64,000 nucleotides of DNA from Aralia elata (taxonomy: Eukaryota > Streptophyta > Magnoliopsida > Apiales > Araliaceae). The stretch is taken from NCBI GenBank assembly GCA_034770075.1, contig CM068386.1, positions 86,835,265 to 86,899,264 on the forward strand, read 5' to 3'. Under the pieces are notes generated by a model. It did no database searches and had not been told where the DNA came from. It saw only the letters and a list, made by a program, of their open reading frames with translations. Shown here piece by piece: positions 37,961-49,467 of the stretch (positions within the stretch are counted from its first letter, which is position 1; every line of letters starts with the position of its first letter). A program made the position numbers and the translations under genes.

Positions 37961-38825
37961 TTTCTTGTAGTGACTTTTGCTCTTAATTTGATGTTTATGG
38001 AAGCCTCCCTCTCTCTAGAATTGATGTTAGTAGTGTTATATGGTGTTAGGATGGAGTTTCAGCCGCCCCCTTGAGGTTATATCAGATGGGTGTCCCAAAC
38101 CCTAGCTTAGATATCAAAAATTGGCCAAAAATTACGAAATCCGAAGTGCATCCAGGGGGTTCTCGTCCCGGCGGCCTGCCCCAGCGAGGAGCTCGCCTCG
38201 GCAGGGAAATAGTACTAGAAATTCTCTCCTCAGTGAGCTCACTTCTGCTGCCCGAATCAATTTCGACGTCTGTTGGTAAAATGGCCATAACTTCTTCGTC
38301 CGAACTCGGATTAAGGCGATTATATAGGATATGGAAAGCTACGAAGTAGCTCTACAACTTTCATAACTGGAGCTATCGAGATAATGGCCGGAGTAAGGCT
38401 CAAATGGAGCCCGAAGCAACTACTGTGTAAATTTCATGCAAAATCCGATGGTAAAATGACCATAATTCCCTCATACGAACTTCAAATGGGATGATTCCAG
38501 ATGTTCTGGAAAGCTGAGATTAAGATATACAACTTTCGTTCTTTGAGTTTTGAGAGATTCGTATTGAATCATGGGTCAAATTGAGAAACAAGCAGCTGAA
38601 ATGCCAAATTCAAGCCCAAAACACAACGATCCAAGGGGCCTTTATTTCAATTACTACAAAACCAAGTAAAAACACATAAAAGCATACAAAAACATATAAA
38701 AGTAATACAAAACCACATTACACAACAATAAGATGAAAACACATAAAACCAAATGAAATAGCTAAAGACATACAAATTATCAAGGCTAAAAATACCCAAT
38801 TTGTGTGTATAAAACACACTCATCA

Positions 38826-40980
38826 AATACCCCTAAACTTAAACATTTGCTTGTCCTCAAGCAAAACACACAAACTATAAAAATTAAATACTTCTAATAA
38901 AACCTATCTTGAGCAATGAATTAAAAATCTAACCAATGGTCTCAAAGTATAACAACATGAAAACTCAAGGAAACTTTCAAAACGTTGCAAGTCTAGATTT
39001 AATTAGCTAGTTATAACTTGCTTTAGGTCCCTTCCATGTGTGTGTGAGTACCCAATAGCACTAACCCAATCAAGCTCGGATGAAGCTATGCAACCACATT
39101 ACCTTATGAAATAATCAAAATAAACTACATGCTTAACACGTCACTCAATACAAAGGTATACAAATCACAATTTTCAAAAATATGAAATCAAAGGACTCTA
39201 GGTAAGTGCATTTTATGCTCCATCTTATCTTAAGTCAACTTTTGTGGGTGAGTGTGTTTTACGCTCCATCTCAACCCAACGCAAGATTTGAAATATACAA
39301 TTTTTTTTAATCACAATTATAAGAGAGTGTGTTTTACGCTCTATCTCTCCTACGCATGTGTCCAAGAGTGAGTGCATTTTACGCTCCATCTCAACTCATC
39401 ACATGACCATCAATTCAAATACAACAAATTTGGACACCTTGCTTCGAGTGATATTTAAACGAGTTCTAGAGTTTATAGATATATCCCACAAACATTCGGT
39501 TATAAAAGCCTTCTCTAAGCATACAACTAGCTCAATACTCATGGGAAAGTGCAAAAGAGTGAAAGGACGCATAAGCAAAACAATAACCTCAATAACGATT
39601 AAGCACAAATACTAAGCAACATTTATCCATTTTCCATGAGTTAGAAACTATTCAATCAAGTTCTTATCATAGACCATGGATTGTAGTTCAAATCAAATTA
39701 AAACAATGCTCAAGTGACACATCCTAAAAATAAATAATAATTTTTTATTTTTTTTAAAATAGCAAACAAAATTAAAATGCACAAATAACTAACACATGCT
39801 ATGTAGCTATGATGCCAATGCTATATGATCCACCCCCAAACTCAAAGTAAACAATGTCCTCATTGTTTATAAGATAAAGAAATGAAAACTGATAACTTCC
39901 CTGATTGGCCAAGCGTCATGCTCTACCATAGCCTTCTAAACATTTGAGTCTGATGGTGGATAAACTGGTAATGGTGATGGCTTAGGAACATGCATTGGGG
40001 CGTCATTCGAATAATAACCAAGCAATTCCTTACCAAACAATGCTCAATCAGCCAACATTCTTTTAGACAATTCGTTGACTACATGATGTGCACTGATTAA
40101 AATTCTTCATAAAATACCTCCCCCAAACTCAGTTTCAACAAAAATTGCTAAGTTATTGTAATATTTAATCAAATCATAGCAATGAATAACCCAAAATCCT
40201 CCAATTGAGCCAACACAAACTCAATTGGGCAACCAGTCTAAATTTATCCAAATTTGACAGTGCATGATTACCCAATGATAATTCAAGTATAAGCGTTTAA
40301 CTAACCAAGAATACCCATCACAATTGACAAATTTAATTTACTTATATGCAAAAATTGGAGTGAGTACCTTGATTTATGTTGGCAAAAAAAGTTGTTTGTT
40401 TAGTACCTTCAATTTGGAGATGAATCCTTTTGAATTCTCAATGGGTTAAGATGAATCCATGTGGGAGAGGGGAAGAATGAGTTTGGAAGTATGAATGAAA
40501 ATACAATCCGGCTTGGGAAGAAATAATTTAAAATTTTTTTTTAGCTCGCCGGGGTGAGAAAATCATGCCTTGTGAGCTCGCCGGGGCGATCTCGCGTCGG
40601 GGCGAGAAAGTGTACTACAATTTGCCGTCGGGGCGAGCTCTCGTCGGGGCGGGAATTTTGTTCTTCAGGAGCTCGCCGCGTAGCCAACCCCCTGTATCCC
40701 AAAACTTGATTTTTTAGCTCTTCAGTTTAGCAATCAATCTCAATGCCCCACACCTGCATTAATGCAACATATCAAAGATTAAATAGACAACATTGAGATT
40801 ATGATGAGACATAGCAAGCAAATCCAATCCTAAAATTTTAACTAACTAAATACACACATAACTTGAAAACTTTAAAAATGCGGTAAATGAAAAACAACGA
40901 ATGCAAATGAATGGAAATGAATGGGTTACCTCCCATCGAGCGCTTGGTTTATAATCATCGGCCTGACTAACTCCCTGTTT
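38826..40980 (-). other. TR-GAG 3' noncoding region with PPT, stem-loop and repeats
   Basis: Polypurine tract (agtttaggggtatt on the - strand) at 38826-38840. A perfect 8 bp stem-loop is at 38846-38865. Four copies of the gtgagtgcattttacgct-type motif lie at 39202-39226, 39248-39273, 39323-39349 and 39368-39393. GC-rich short palindromes such as gctcgccggggcgag cluster at 40540-40690. No coding signal was seen in about 2 kb. Confidence 0.72.
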
Positions 40981-41200
40981 TTATTCAATTCCCCTTCGGA
41001 AGTTGAGGAACCCACCATCCATTGATAACCATGTAATATTTGAGAGGTTCCCATTGGTGAAAGCCATTGAGTTAAAGTCACCTAGCTTGCTTTTTGTAGA
41101 TAAGTTTTCAATTTTAAATGCCAAAAAGCTAGGTGTTTCCTCCGTTGTGTCTGTGATAAGATTGGGGCATTGGGGCTTGTCAAGCACAACAAGCTCTTCT
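40981..41200 (-). pseudogene. C-terminal end of the TR-GAG gag-like ORF
   Basis: Open on the - strand with a stop at its lower end (40981-40983); its last residues read FLNFRRGIE. With the solo LTR and one copy of cttct removed, it stays in frame with the end of the ORF at 45198-45643, so this is the displaced tail of that ORF. The tail (about 72 codons) has no motif I recognise. Confidence 0.6.
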
Positions 41201-44200
41201 TGTAATGCCCGTAAAATTTTAAACGTCATTATTAATTAAATATATAAATTTAATTTTTTATGAGTTAGTTTGTGTGCTTATTTGAACCTTTGTGTGTACA
41301 TTGGTAGCCTACGTGACGAGGTAATGAATTGATTTAAGTTGAATAAAGGGAGTCACTAATAGTATAGTTAAATTAGTGAGCAAGCCCTAAGATTTAATAT
41401 CAATTAAATTGATAAAGTAGTTACTAATTAAACATTCAATTAAATTGAATATAGTTAGTATATTGAATTGAGTAAATTAATTAATAAAAGTATTAATTGA
41501 TGAGAATATTGTCACATTGAATAATAAAATTTAATAGTCCAATTAGTAATCAATTACTAATTGGTTAACTTATTTAATTAAGGAACTAAGACCAATTATT
41601 TATTTGGTCATGGATGTAGTAATTAATAGTGTGACAAATTAATTAATCAATCATTGGGTTAAATTAAATGACCCAATATTGTATTAAATAGATTTGAATT
41701 TTATTAGCCTAATCATTTAAATTGGAAGCCCAATGGTATTTAATGTGTGGTCTAAAACCTAGCCACTTGATAAATTAAAGGTGTAACATTAATTTATTAG
41801 TTAAAGCAATTAGTGGGACAATATTTTTGGGACAAATCTCCCTTCTTGCCGTGTAACTAGAGAGAAAGAGGAGCAATTGCTTTTCAAAATTCTAATTTAA
41901 TTAACTAACTAGTTGTCTTGGAAGTCGGATTGTAGACTTGATATTATAGCTACTATGTTGTCAAATAACTTCCTAAGGTGTCAACTAGCTACCCTAGTGA
42001 CACAAGTCTTTCACTAGCTCTATGATGACAAAAGGTAGAGGGTTCTTGTTATTATTCAATTAGTAAGCCTTTTATCCAAGAGACAACAAAGATATTGGGG
42101 ATATTAATAACTCTTACATCAAGTCTATACACTAGCTTAATGATGATAAAATGTATAGGATTTGATGGGTTAAGCCTATAATATCACATCGCCACCCTAC
42201 ATCAAGTCTACACACTAGCTTAATGATGGTAAAATGTATACTTACATTTCCTATATGTAATATTATTGTAAGTATACCTCCTTTGGTTAGTCATTTGAGA
42301 GAGAATACTTGCATTTTATTTCCTTCATCTCCTAAGAGAGTTGAGAGCATTTGAGAGCGTAGAGAGGAAAAGAGAGTGAGTTAGCATAGTTCATGCATCC
42401 CTAGTTCATCATATACTTTGGTAGATCAAGGAGAGTAGCTACAAGATCAAGGTGAAACCCTAAACCATTTTCTTCTTTCTTACTTTGTTTTATTTTCATA
42501 GTTTTTGAGAGGTTTTGTTCTAAGACTCAATAATCATTAGATCTTCATGCTTCATGAATAAATCTAATCCTCTTGAGTGTTAGAATGGAGATTCAAAGGA
42601 AGACAATGAACTTATGTTCTTAAAGGGCAAAAACCCTAGCTTTTCTTCACTTGGATCACCCATAACTTGAGATCTACAACTTGGATTTGTGATCTGTTGA
42701 AAGGGGGTGCTAGATACATGAGTTAGCTAGTAAACCCAAGTGGTAGAACATAAATCCATCATGTTTTGCAGCCATGGGGGCTGTTTTCCCAGAAACAGTC
42801 CACTTAAAGTCTTAAAACCAAGAAAACCTGCTGACCCCATTTTTCCAAAGGCTATTTCGGCCAGTTCTGGACCTTCTAAAATTCTGGGAAAAATTAGGGA
42901 GGTACGTTAAGAAGTATCTATATGTAGGAAAAAGAACAGTCACGTTTTGATGTGTGGTTTTTGTGTAATGGCTTTTACCGTGAAAGACTCCTAAATATTC
43001 TTACCCAAATTCCTCGCTGTGTATATCTTGGAAAAATCTGAAATTTATAGAGAATGTGTATATATGTTATGAGAGTGTACCCTAAAAATTTCATAATTTT
43101 CTAAGCAAAACTAGATTTATGAAAAATGTAATACAATTCAGAGGTTTTGAGTACTTTAAAAATAGTAAATCACTTTCTAAAATTCCAGGAAGATTTTTGG
43201 GTCATTGTTGGATCATATACTCTCCAGATCCAGAGGATAATAATTTTCAGAACCTGTTTGCTATTTTTCATAATAATGTTATAGTTAAAGTTAAAAGAAA
43301 ATAAATAGTTAAATGATGTCATAAATAAGGAAAATATGATTTTAAAGCTTGGATACTCCTAATATTATATATTCTGACTATTGAGGGGTATTTTGGTAAT
43401 ATTTAATGAGAAATAATATTTATGACCTTTTATGGGTAGTAAAGGAGTTGTTTAATAAAGGGTAAAACAATTATAATAAATTGTTTATTCGCCTAATAAC
43501 TTATTAAAATATTACTATGATATTTGTAATATAAGAATTTGATATTTTTAAGTAAATAACGAAATATTAAGATTAACACTTTATGGAAATATTATTGAAT
43601 GGGTAATAATTAAACCTAATTTGTTATTCGATAGATAATAACTAAGGATAATTAACTGATTCCCATTTAATTAATATTGAATGGTAATCAAATGAGAAAT
43701 GAGCTATTTGAATATGAAGTGTTTAATAATTCCTTAATTAAACAAGTAAACCCAATTTTTTAAAGGCTTAAAAAGGTGTTTAACCCTTAAGAAAAATATT
43801 CTCTAGTTAATCTATCATTTACCTAAGTTTGATTAGGGTTAAGGATAGTATGTGGTGTTATGTGTATTATGTGTTTAACTTATGTGGTAGATAAGTTCCT
43901 TAGTGAACGTATAGACGTACAACTACGCAATACTAATTGATAGATCGACTTTATCAATGTTAGGTCCTTCAAGGCCAATTAGTTAAAACTAGAATTATTT
44001 GTAGCTGAGCAGACATGCAAGTTTCCTAACTCAAACTCGAGTTATTATATTTCAAATATGCTAGTGGATTAATTATTAACAATTATTCCACATATATGAT
44101 ATTTATTGATATTCGCACAATGTGCAAGTTGTTATTGATATGCAAGTCCTCTATCCCGAAACTTAAATTGTTGCAAGTTTCATATCCTTACTCATATTTT

Positions 44201-45192
44201 ATTGAGCAAGTTCCTTAATCCTACTCAAATTACATTCGAGCAGGGTATTACTGTATTTCAAATTATTTACTTAAGCTTGAACTTTATTTCCAAGCATGCT
44301 TTAAGTGGTTTAATTACTTTCCAATTACTCCACATCTATGATATTTATTGGCACTCGCACTTCGTGCAATTGAGTTCGTACAGTCTTGGACTCGTACATT
44401 ATTCAAAGTTCTACAATTCATGAACTGTTTAAGATTGAGTCTAAACCTTCGTTTGGTCAGACAATTTCATGAAATTTTATAAAAGTTATCCACGTCAATT
44501 GATGGTATGGATTCTTAGACTAAAGTGAACACCCCTTTTATTATAGGAGAGTACCCCACGTATCTAATATAAGATACAAACAGCAGAGTTGAATGTTATG
44601 TATATACATAGCGTACGCGAGGCTGATCCCCTCAAGTACTTATTCTGTAGCCAGTAACCAAAGGGTCAATTAGCTATTGATTCCATTGGAAGTTTATTGT
44701 TCAAAGTCTACTTGACTATCATTCATTTTTAAAGCAATTACTATCCTTGCTTCCGATATTCATATTGTTGAATCCCTTGTATATATATCCCGTCATTCAT
44801 GATATATCATTTATTGTTGTATTTAAACTTGCTGAGCAAACTAGTTGTTCATTCTTGCTATATCATGACTCTTATTGCAGTTAAACCCGAAACTCCAGGG
44901 AAGGGCAAAGGCAAAGAAAAGATGAAGTATTAGACTTCAAGTATCTGACCTTGTTTTATTCTTAGTTTAATTTGCTATTAATGTAATTTGAACCCTAATT
45001 AATATTTAGGGTATGTTTTGTGTTATGTATTGAGGTTATCGAATTCTTGGGACTAGTAACACCTTTGAAATGAACAACATATGTTTATTATATTTCGCAT
45101 TTAGTTATTGTATGTTGTTTGGAGGTGGATGTTTGTAATGGATCGTGATGACCAAATCCGGGCATTTGAGACCCGAATTTGGGGGCGTCACA
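41201..45192 (+). mobile_element. Solo LTR, about 4.0 kb (Tekay-like gypsy)
   Basis: TSD cttct at 41196-41200 and 45193-45197. Starts TGTAATGCCCGTAAAATTTT and ends gggggcgtcaca. No second copy of either end inside, no primer site, no coding domain, hence a solo LTR. A direct repeat of about 50 bp around cactagcttaatgatg lies at 42117-42170 and 42188-42242. It shares end structure and a 3'-terminal short ORF with the solo LTR at 5596-19265, but the bodies are strongly diverged. It interrupts the gag-like ORF of the TR-GAG element. Confidence 0.9.
44879..44933 (+). other. Splice-acceptor-like AG and short Lys/Gly-rich ORF at the 3' end of solo LTR B
   Basis: ttgctgagcaaactagttg is followed by cttattgcag (AG at 44879-44880) and a short open stretch ending PGKGKGKEKMKY and TAG at 44931-44933. 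The equivalent in solo LTR A is at 18942-19005, in the same phase. Confidence 0.5.
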
Positions 45193-45197
45193 CTTCT

Positions 45198-46045
45198 TCT
45201 ATCTTCTTTTCCTCGGCCCACCATAGCTTCAAAGTTATGCTAGCTCTCATGTCATAAAGAGCCTTGTCGACGACATGACTACCAAGTGGACATGGTTTTG
45301 CAAAACTGACTAGATTCTTGAACTTTGGTGGAGAAGGCACTTGGGGCACTAACACAATTGACTCATCATTATTTGAGCTCATACAAAACTCTTCGCCGAC
45401 TGTGTTTTCTGTATCCCAAATTGTCTCCTCTATTTCGATCTCTTGTGGCTCATCTAGTTGCAGATTTGGCGAGGGTCTCCCATCAATCTCAGGAACCATG
45501 TCATTGGGCCATTCACCTTGAGGAAGACTGCTAATGACGTTGAGAAGTTCTCTAATTTGGTTCTCAAGATTTCGAATTGACATTTCCTGACTTTTCAACA
45601 TCTCCTCGTGGTCTGCTATGCTCCTAGACATGAATTCCCTCACCTTTGAATTTTCTTCTTATGGCAATGGAGGTGGACATGAGAATTCTGGTGTATATGT
45701 TGGATTTGGAGCATAGTATTGATCTTCATAATTATAGCTCCATGTAGAATCCGGGTGATACCCCAAATCTTGGTGATAATCGGGATAAGTATAGTTATTG
45801 AGGTAATCACCACCGTATTGTACCAGTCCAAAATTGACGGTGCATTAATGACTCAGGTGATTGTCAGCACAATAATCACATGTCACTGCTATACCTTGAG
45901 TGCTCTTTACTACTAGAGCATCCAACTTCCTCGATAGTGTTTCAAATTGTGCTGACAATGCAGAAAATGCATTAAGTCCATCAATCCCAGTTTCCATTGG
46001 TTGAGTCATACCCATGTACGGCCATTGATAAGCAAAATCATCCAT
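45198..46045 (-). pseudogene. TR-GAG gag-like ORF (zinc knuckle and C-terminal half)
   Basis: Starts at 46045 (MDDFAYQWPYMGMTQ). The first 66 codons include SAQFETLSRKLDAL and a zinc knuckle CDYCADNHLSH-x-C (CX2CX3HX4C, the variant spacing seen in Athila gag), with a TAA in the last position before the final Cys. A Tyr/Asn/Pro-rich linker follows; after another stop near 45660 the frame is open from 45643 with RNLENQIREL and SLPQGEWPND, which match the end of Athila gag. The capsid core normally before the knuckle is absent. The ORF is split by the solo LTR and finishes at 40981. Confidence 0.75.
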
Positions 46046-46171
46046 GGTGCACCTCGTAACAGCATTAAAACAGAAAAAATGTTAAAATAAAGTAAAAACA
46101 AATTTATATACAAGTTTAAATTAAGACCAATTTGATTATAATTAATATTGGAAAAACACTAGAAAATAATT

Positions 46172-46189
46172 CCCCGGCAACGGCGCCAA
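46172..46189 (-). other. Primer binding site (Asp-tRNA) of the TR-GAG element
   Basis: On the - strand tggcgccgttgccgggga matches the canonical Asp-tRNA primer site of Athila-type elements, five bases inside the LTR end. Confidence 0.9.
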
Positions 46190-46194
46190 AAACT

Positions 46195-48074
46195 TGTTGT
46201 CCGATTAATATAACGACAATTTACGCGCAAGTATACGCGGTCAACAAGTAATAAAGAGTAGGTAGAGTATCGATCCCACGAGAAATTGTTACTAGTCTTT
46301 TCCAAGTATTAACCTTTTATCATCTCAATCTTATTTAAACAAATGATAACTGTTTTTGTTGTTTTGCATTAATAAAAATAACAAATAATCAAAGAACTAT
46401 GAAAAGCTTTAATATAATGAAATCAAATAATAACAAGTCTAAGATTGCAATTTCCCCCAACACTTCATTTGAATGGCCTAACTCTCTCTTTTCAACTAGT
46501 TAAATCACAAGAATTGTTATCCGAGAAATCACAAGTATGTCTAAGCCTCTCTCGATGGTCAAATACGTATTCCCCATTACGGTGTATAGATATATCTCTA
46601 TTCTACACACTAGCAAGATTCTCATATCAAGAACAATTAGTAAGGTGTATGTCACAAAATCTCATTAATTACTCCATCAATTACCAACTTTCGCAATAGA
46701 AATCATTAAGCAAGGATTCTCAAATGGATACATGTGACATTTAGGTATATGTCTATCCTAAATACAATCAAATTATTCATTCATGAGGGTAATAAATAAA
46801 ACACATGTCACTTAATTTCATAAATTACCCATAAGAATATCTAATTTTCACATGATATCATAACAAGGTCTCAACCTATACTTCCTCTCTCAATTCCATA
46901 TAAGTTCCCAAGGTAATTACTAGCTAGGTAATTAATATATAAAGCACAAATTATGATATCCAATCACAAATAATTAACCAACATCAAAGAGAGAGCATTC
47001 GATTCAAACTATGTATTGGGTTCCATTAAAATCTTAGAAAACAAGTTCTAGGTCATGGTAACTACAAATAACATCATATTCAATTTATACATCATTTTGG
47101 ATTACAAAATATAAGGGAAAACTAGAGATAAAATCACTTTTGTAGATTTTCATATGATGTTTGATGGATTGATGATGAACCCTAGCTTCTCCTCCATGGT
47201 TTTGCAATCCTTGATGCTTTAGCTCTTTGACCTTGCTTGATTTAGCTTGATTTTAGCACTTTGGCCCTCTAATTTAATGTATTGTGTAGCCTCCTCTCCC
47301 TAAAGTTGTTGATTTCTATCTTCTATTACTGCCTATTCCGTGCCTCTAAGAGCCGATATAAGTCCCTGGATGTCTAACCTAGTTTAGCACACCAAAATAG
47401 ACCAAAATCCCGCACATTTTAGCTTTCTGCTACAGGCGAGCTCGCCCCGACGAGGATTTTGGCCTACGTTTTCTCGCCGCGGAGAGGAATTTGTGTAGGA
47501 AATTCCCGCCCCGGCGAGCTCAGGTAAAAAGGACATAACGTATTCGTCCGAATTCAGATTTAGGCGATTAAGTAGGCTATGGAAAGCTAAGAAGTAGTTC
47601 TACAACTTTCATAACTGGAGCTTGACGAGATACAGTCCGTAGCAAGGCCCAAATTGAGCCCGAAGAAACTGATGCGCAAAATGCATGCAAAATCCGATGG
47701 TAAAATGACCATAACTCTCTCATACGAACTTCAAATGGGATTATTCCGGATGTTCTGGAAAGCTGAGATGAAGATCTACAACTTTTGTTCTTTGAGTTTT
47801 GAGAGATTCGGATTGCATCATGGGTCAAATTGAGAAACAAGCAGCTAGAATGCCAAATTCGAGTAAAAAACACAACGATACAAGGGGCCTTTATTTCAAT
47901 TCCTACAAAACAAAGTAAAAACACATAAAAGCATACAAAAACATATAAAAGTAATACAAAACTACATTACACAATAATAAGATGAAAACACATAAAACCA
48001 AACGAAATAGCTAAAGACTTACAAATTATCAAGGCTAAAAGTACTCAATTTGTGTGTATAAAACACACTCATCA
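46195..48074 (-). repeat. 5' LTR of the TR-GAG element
   Basis: 1880 bp, TG...CA ends. GC-rich palindromic motifs (ctcgccccgacgagg, gccccggcgagctc) lie at 47450-47520. Two degenerate copies of a module with ataac, tacgaactt/cgaatt, ggaaagct and tacaactt occur about 175 bases apart at 47521-47620 and 47696-47795. Confidence 0.9.
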
Positions 48075-48079
48075 CCGTC

Positions 48080-48995
48080 ATCCCAACCACTGCAGAAATG
48101 ACTGATCTAACGACACAAATGTCTCGTGACATTGATGAAAAGCTTGAACATAATTCATTTGAGCTTCGTGATCGAATGGACAAGATTTCCACTGCAACAG
48201 ATCATCTACTTGGAGATATGGGCAGAGAAATTCAGAAGCAACTGAAATCTATGTTCAAGGACATGTCTGATCGTCTTCACGACCGAGATAAAATCTTTTT
48301 CAAAGTCCTTGATGATCACAAGTAAGTTGTGCTACCACTTCAACAGCAGAATGAGCGATTCGTAAAGTCTCTGACCGATAAAATCTTTGAGCTCAGTACT
48401 GCCTTCTCTGAGTTCAAACATTCTATGGCACTGAATGCTGATAGCACAATGGCCTTAGTTGCTCAACAAAGTGATCAAGTAGCCACTCGCCAAGCAGAAC
48501 TTCGGGCTGATATTGCCATAAAATCCTCCTAGATACAAGAATAGTTGATTCAGTTAAGCATCTCTCACAGGGGCATGATGACAAAAAGGGGGAGAAAGAT
48601 CAGTCTCAGGGGGGAGAAGAAGTAGAAAGGGAAGCAACCATTTCAGGGGAAAAAAGGAAAAGAAATCAAAAGCAAATATCGATCAACCCTCCGATCTACA
48701 GATCAAGAACTCCTCCTCCTCCTCCAACAACAACAATTCCTATTAATCATGGCCATTCTTCCTCACGACCTAACTCGTCGAGCAAAGTTACTCCAACTGG
48801 CTCACGAATGTCATCTAGTGATCCTGTGTATGTCAATAGAAATCTTCAAGGGATTCACGTCGTTGGAGAAGAAAGATTCAACATGCTTGATCTTGGTCCA
48901 AGGGACTCTGGTGAATAAATGATAAGAAAAGCTATTGAGGACAAAGCAAGACATGATCGTAGAGTTGAATCTGAAAAGAAATGGCTCGCCAAATA
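48080..48995 (+). pseudogene. Sirevirus third ORF, C-terminal coiled-coil part
   Basis: Resumes after the ccgtc duplication in frame with 31067-31105. Open at 48098-48325 and, after a stop, 48329-48532: long runs of charged and hydrophobic residues with heptad spacing (ELRDRMDKISTATDHLLGDM, IFELSTAFSEFKHSMAL) suggest coiled coils. Then a Lys/Glu and Pro-rich stretch in other frames up to an end near 48995 (KKWLAK then TAG). Coiled coils near the C-terminus are reported for Sirevirus envelope-position genes. No membrane anchor is seen. Confidence 0.7.
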
Positions 48996-49218
48996 GAGAA
49001 AGGGAAGAAGGTAGAAGATTTTTATTTCTTTTTGAAATGTAATAAAAAGTCTGTTATACTTATACAAATTGATATATATTAATAAATTCATTCTTTTACT
49101 CTAGCAATACAATGACTCACTCTATTTTTAAGTCATGCTTAAATTCCAAGCAAATGTATTATAGAATTGATGTATATTATGAAACTGCTGGTTTTATCAT
49201 CATCAAATAGGGAGAGAT
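48575..49218 (+). other. Multiple polypurine tracts before the Sirevirus 3' LTR
   Basis: A/G runs at about 48583-48598 (aaaaagggggagaaag), 48608-48620 (caggggggagaag), 48646-48665 and the LTR-proximal atagggagaga at 49208-49217. Several tracts in this position are a recognised Sirevirus trait; the last one should prime plus-strand synthesis. Confidence 0.7.
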
Positions 49219-49467
49219 TGTTAGAGTCTGCATGATTATTATGATTTGACTTGATGATGAAAGATTTTAATGTATATTTGTACCATTAAGTTTTGTAAAG
49301 TCCTTAATAATGATTCAATATATAAGGATTTAGAATAGAAAGATCAAATATGTTAGGTTGATCTATTTGAGCTGATTTGATGTATAGCTAATAGGTAATA
49401 AGTGTTTGTTGAATTAGTCTGTCAAAATCATAAAGTAAAGATAACAGATTACAGACTTAACTCTTAG

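Larger units (their letters stand above)
32184..37972 (+). mobile_element. CACTA (En/Spm) DNA transposon, 5.8 kb
   Basis: Ends are cactacaagaaaaa (32184) and tttttcttgtagtg (37972), perfect 14 bp terminal inverted repeats of the CACTA class. The 3 bp target duplication act is at 32181-32183 and 37973-37975. Subterminal arrays of short repeats built on gacggaattccgtcg occupy about 32205-32470 and 37570-37960, and are the expected transposase-accessory binding sites. The interior holds a truncated transposase (34726-35217) and an accessory-protein gene (35287-37240), both with premature stops, so it is non-autonomous. Confidence 0.95.
31106..38825 (-). repeat. 3' LTR of the TR-GAG element, split by a CACTA transposon
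   Basis: Pieces 31106-32183 and 37973-38825 align with the intact LTR 46195-48074, but unevenly: the outer parts are close matches and 31941-32183 plus 37976-38260 are not. The terminal TG is changed to TA at 31106-31107. Confidence 0.88.
31106..48074 (-). mobile_element. Non-autonomous Athila-like gypsy element (TR-GAG type)
   Basis: TSD ccgtc at 31101-31105 and 48075-48079. In - orientation: 5' LTR 48074-46195, Asp-tRNA primer site, a gag-like ORF (46045 down to 40984, split by a solo LTR), about 2.1 kb of noncoding DNA, polypurine tract, and 3' LTR 38825-31106 (split by a CACTA element). No protease, RT, RNase H or integrase motif was found anywhere in the interior. Terminal-repeat elements that keep only gag are known as TR-GAG. 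The PPT context, stem-loop and motif repeats match those of the Athila-like element at 4808-26841, so it is probably mobilised by that kind of partner. Confidence 0.87.

Noticed and set aside
31356..46699. Paired open frames at 31356-31598 and 46445-46699
   Set aside because: Both are the same place in the two LTRs of the TR-GAG element, antisense to it; similarity reflects LTR identity and not a gene family.
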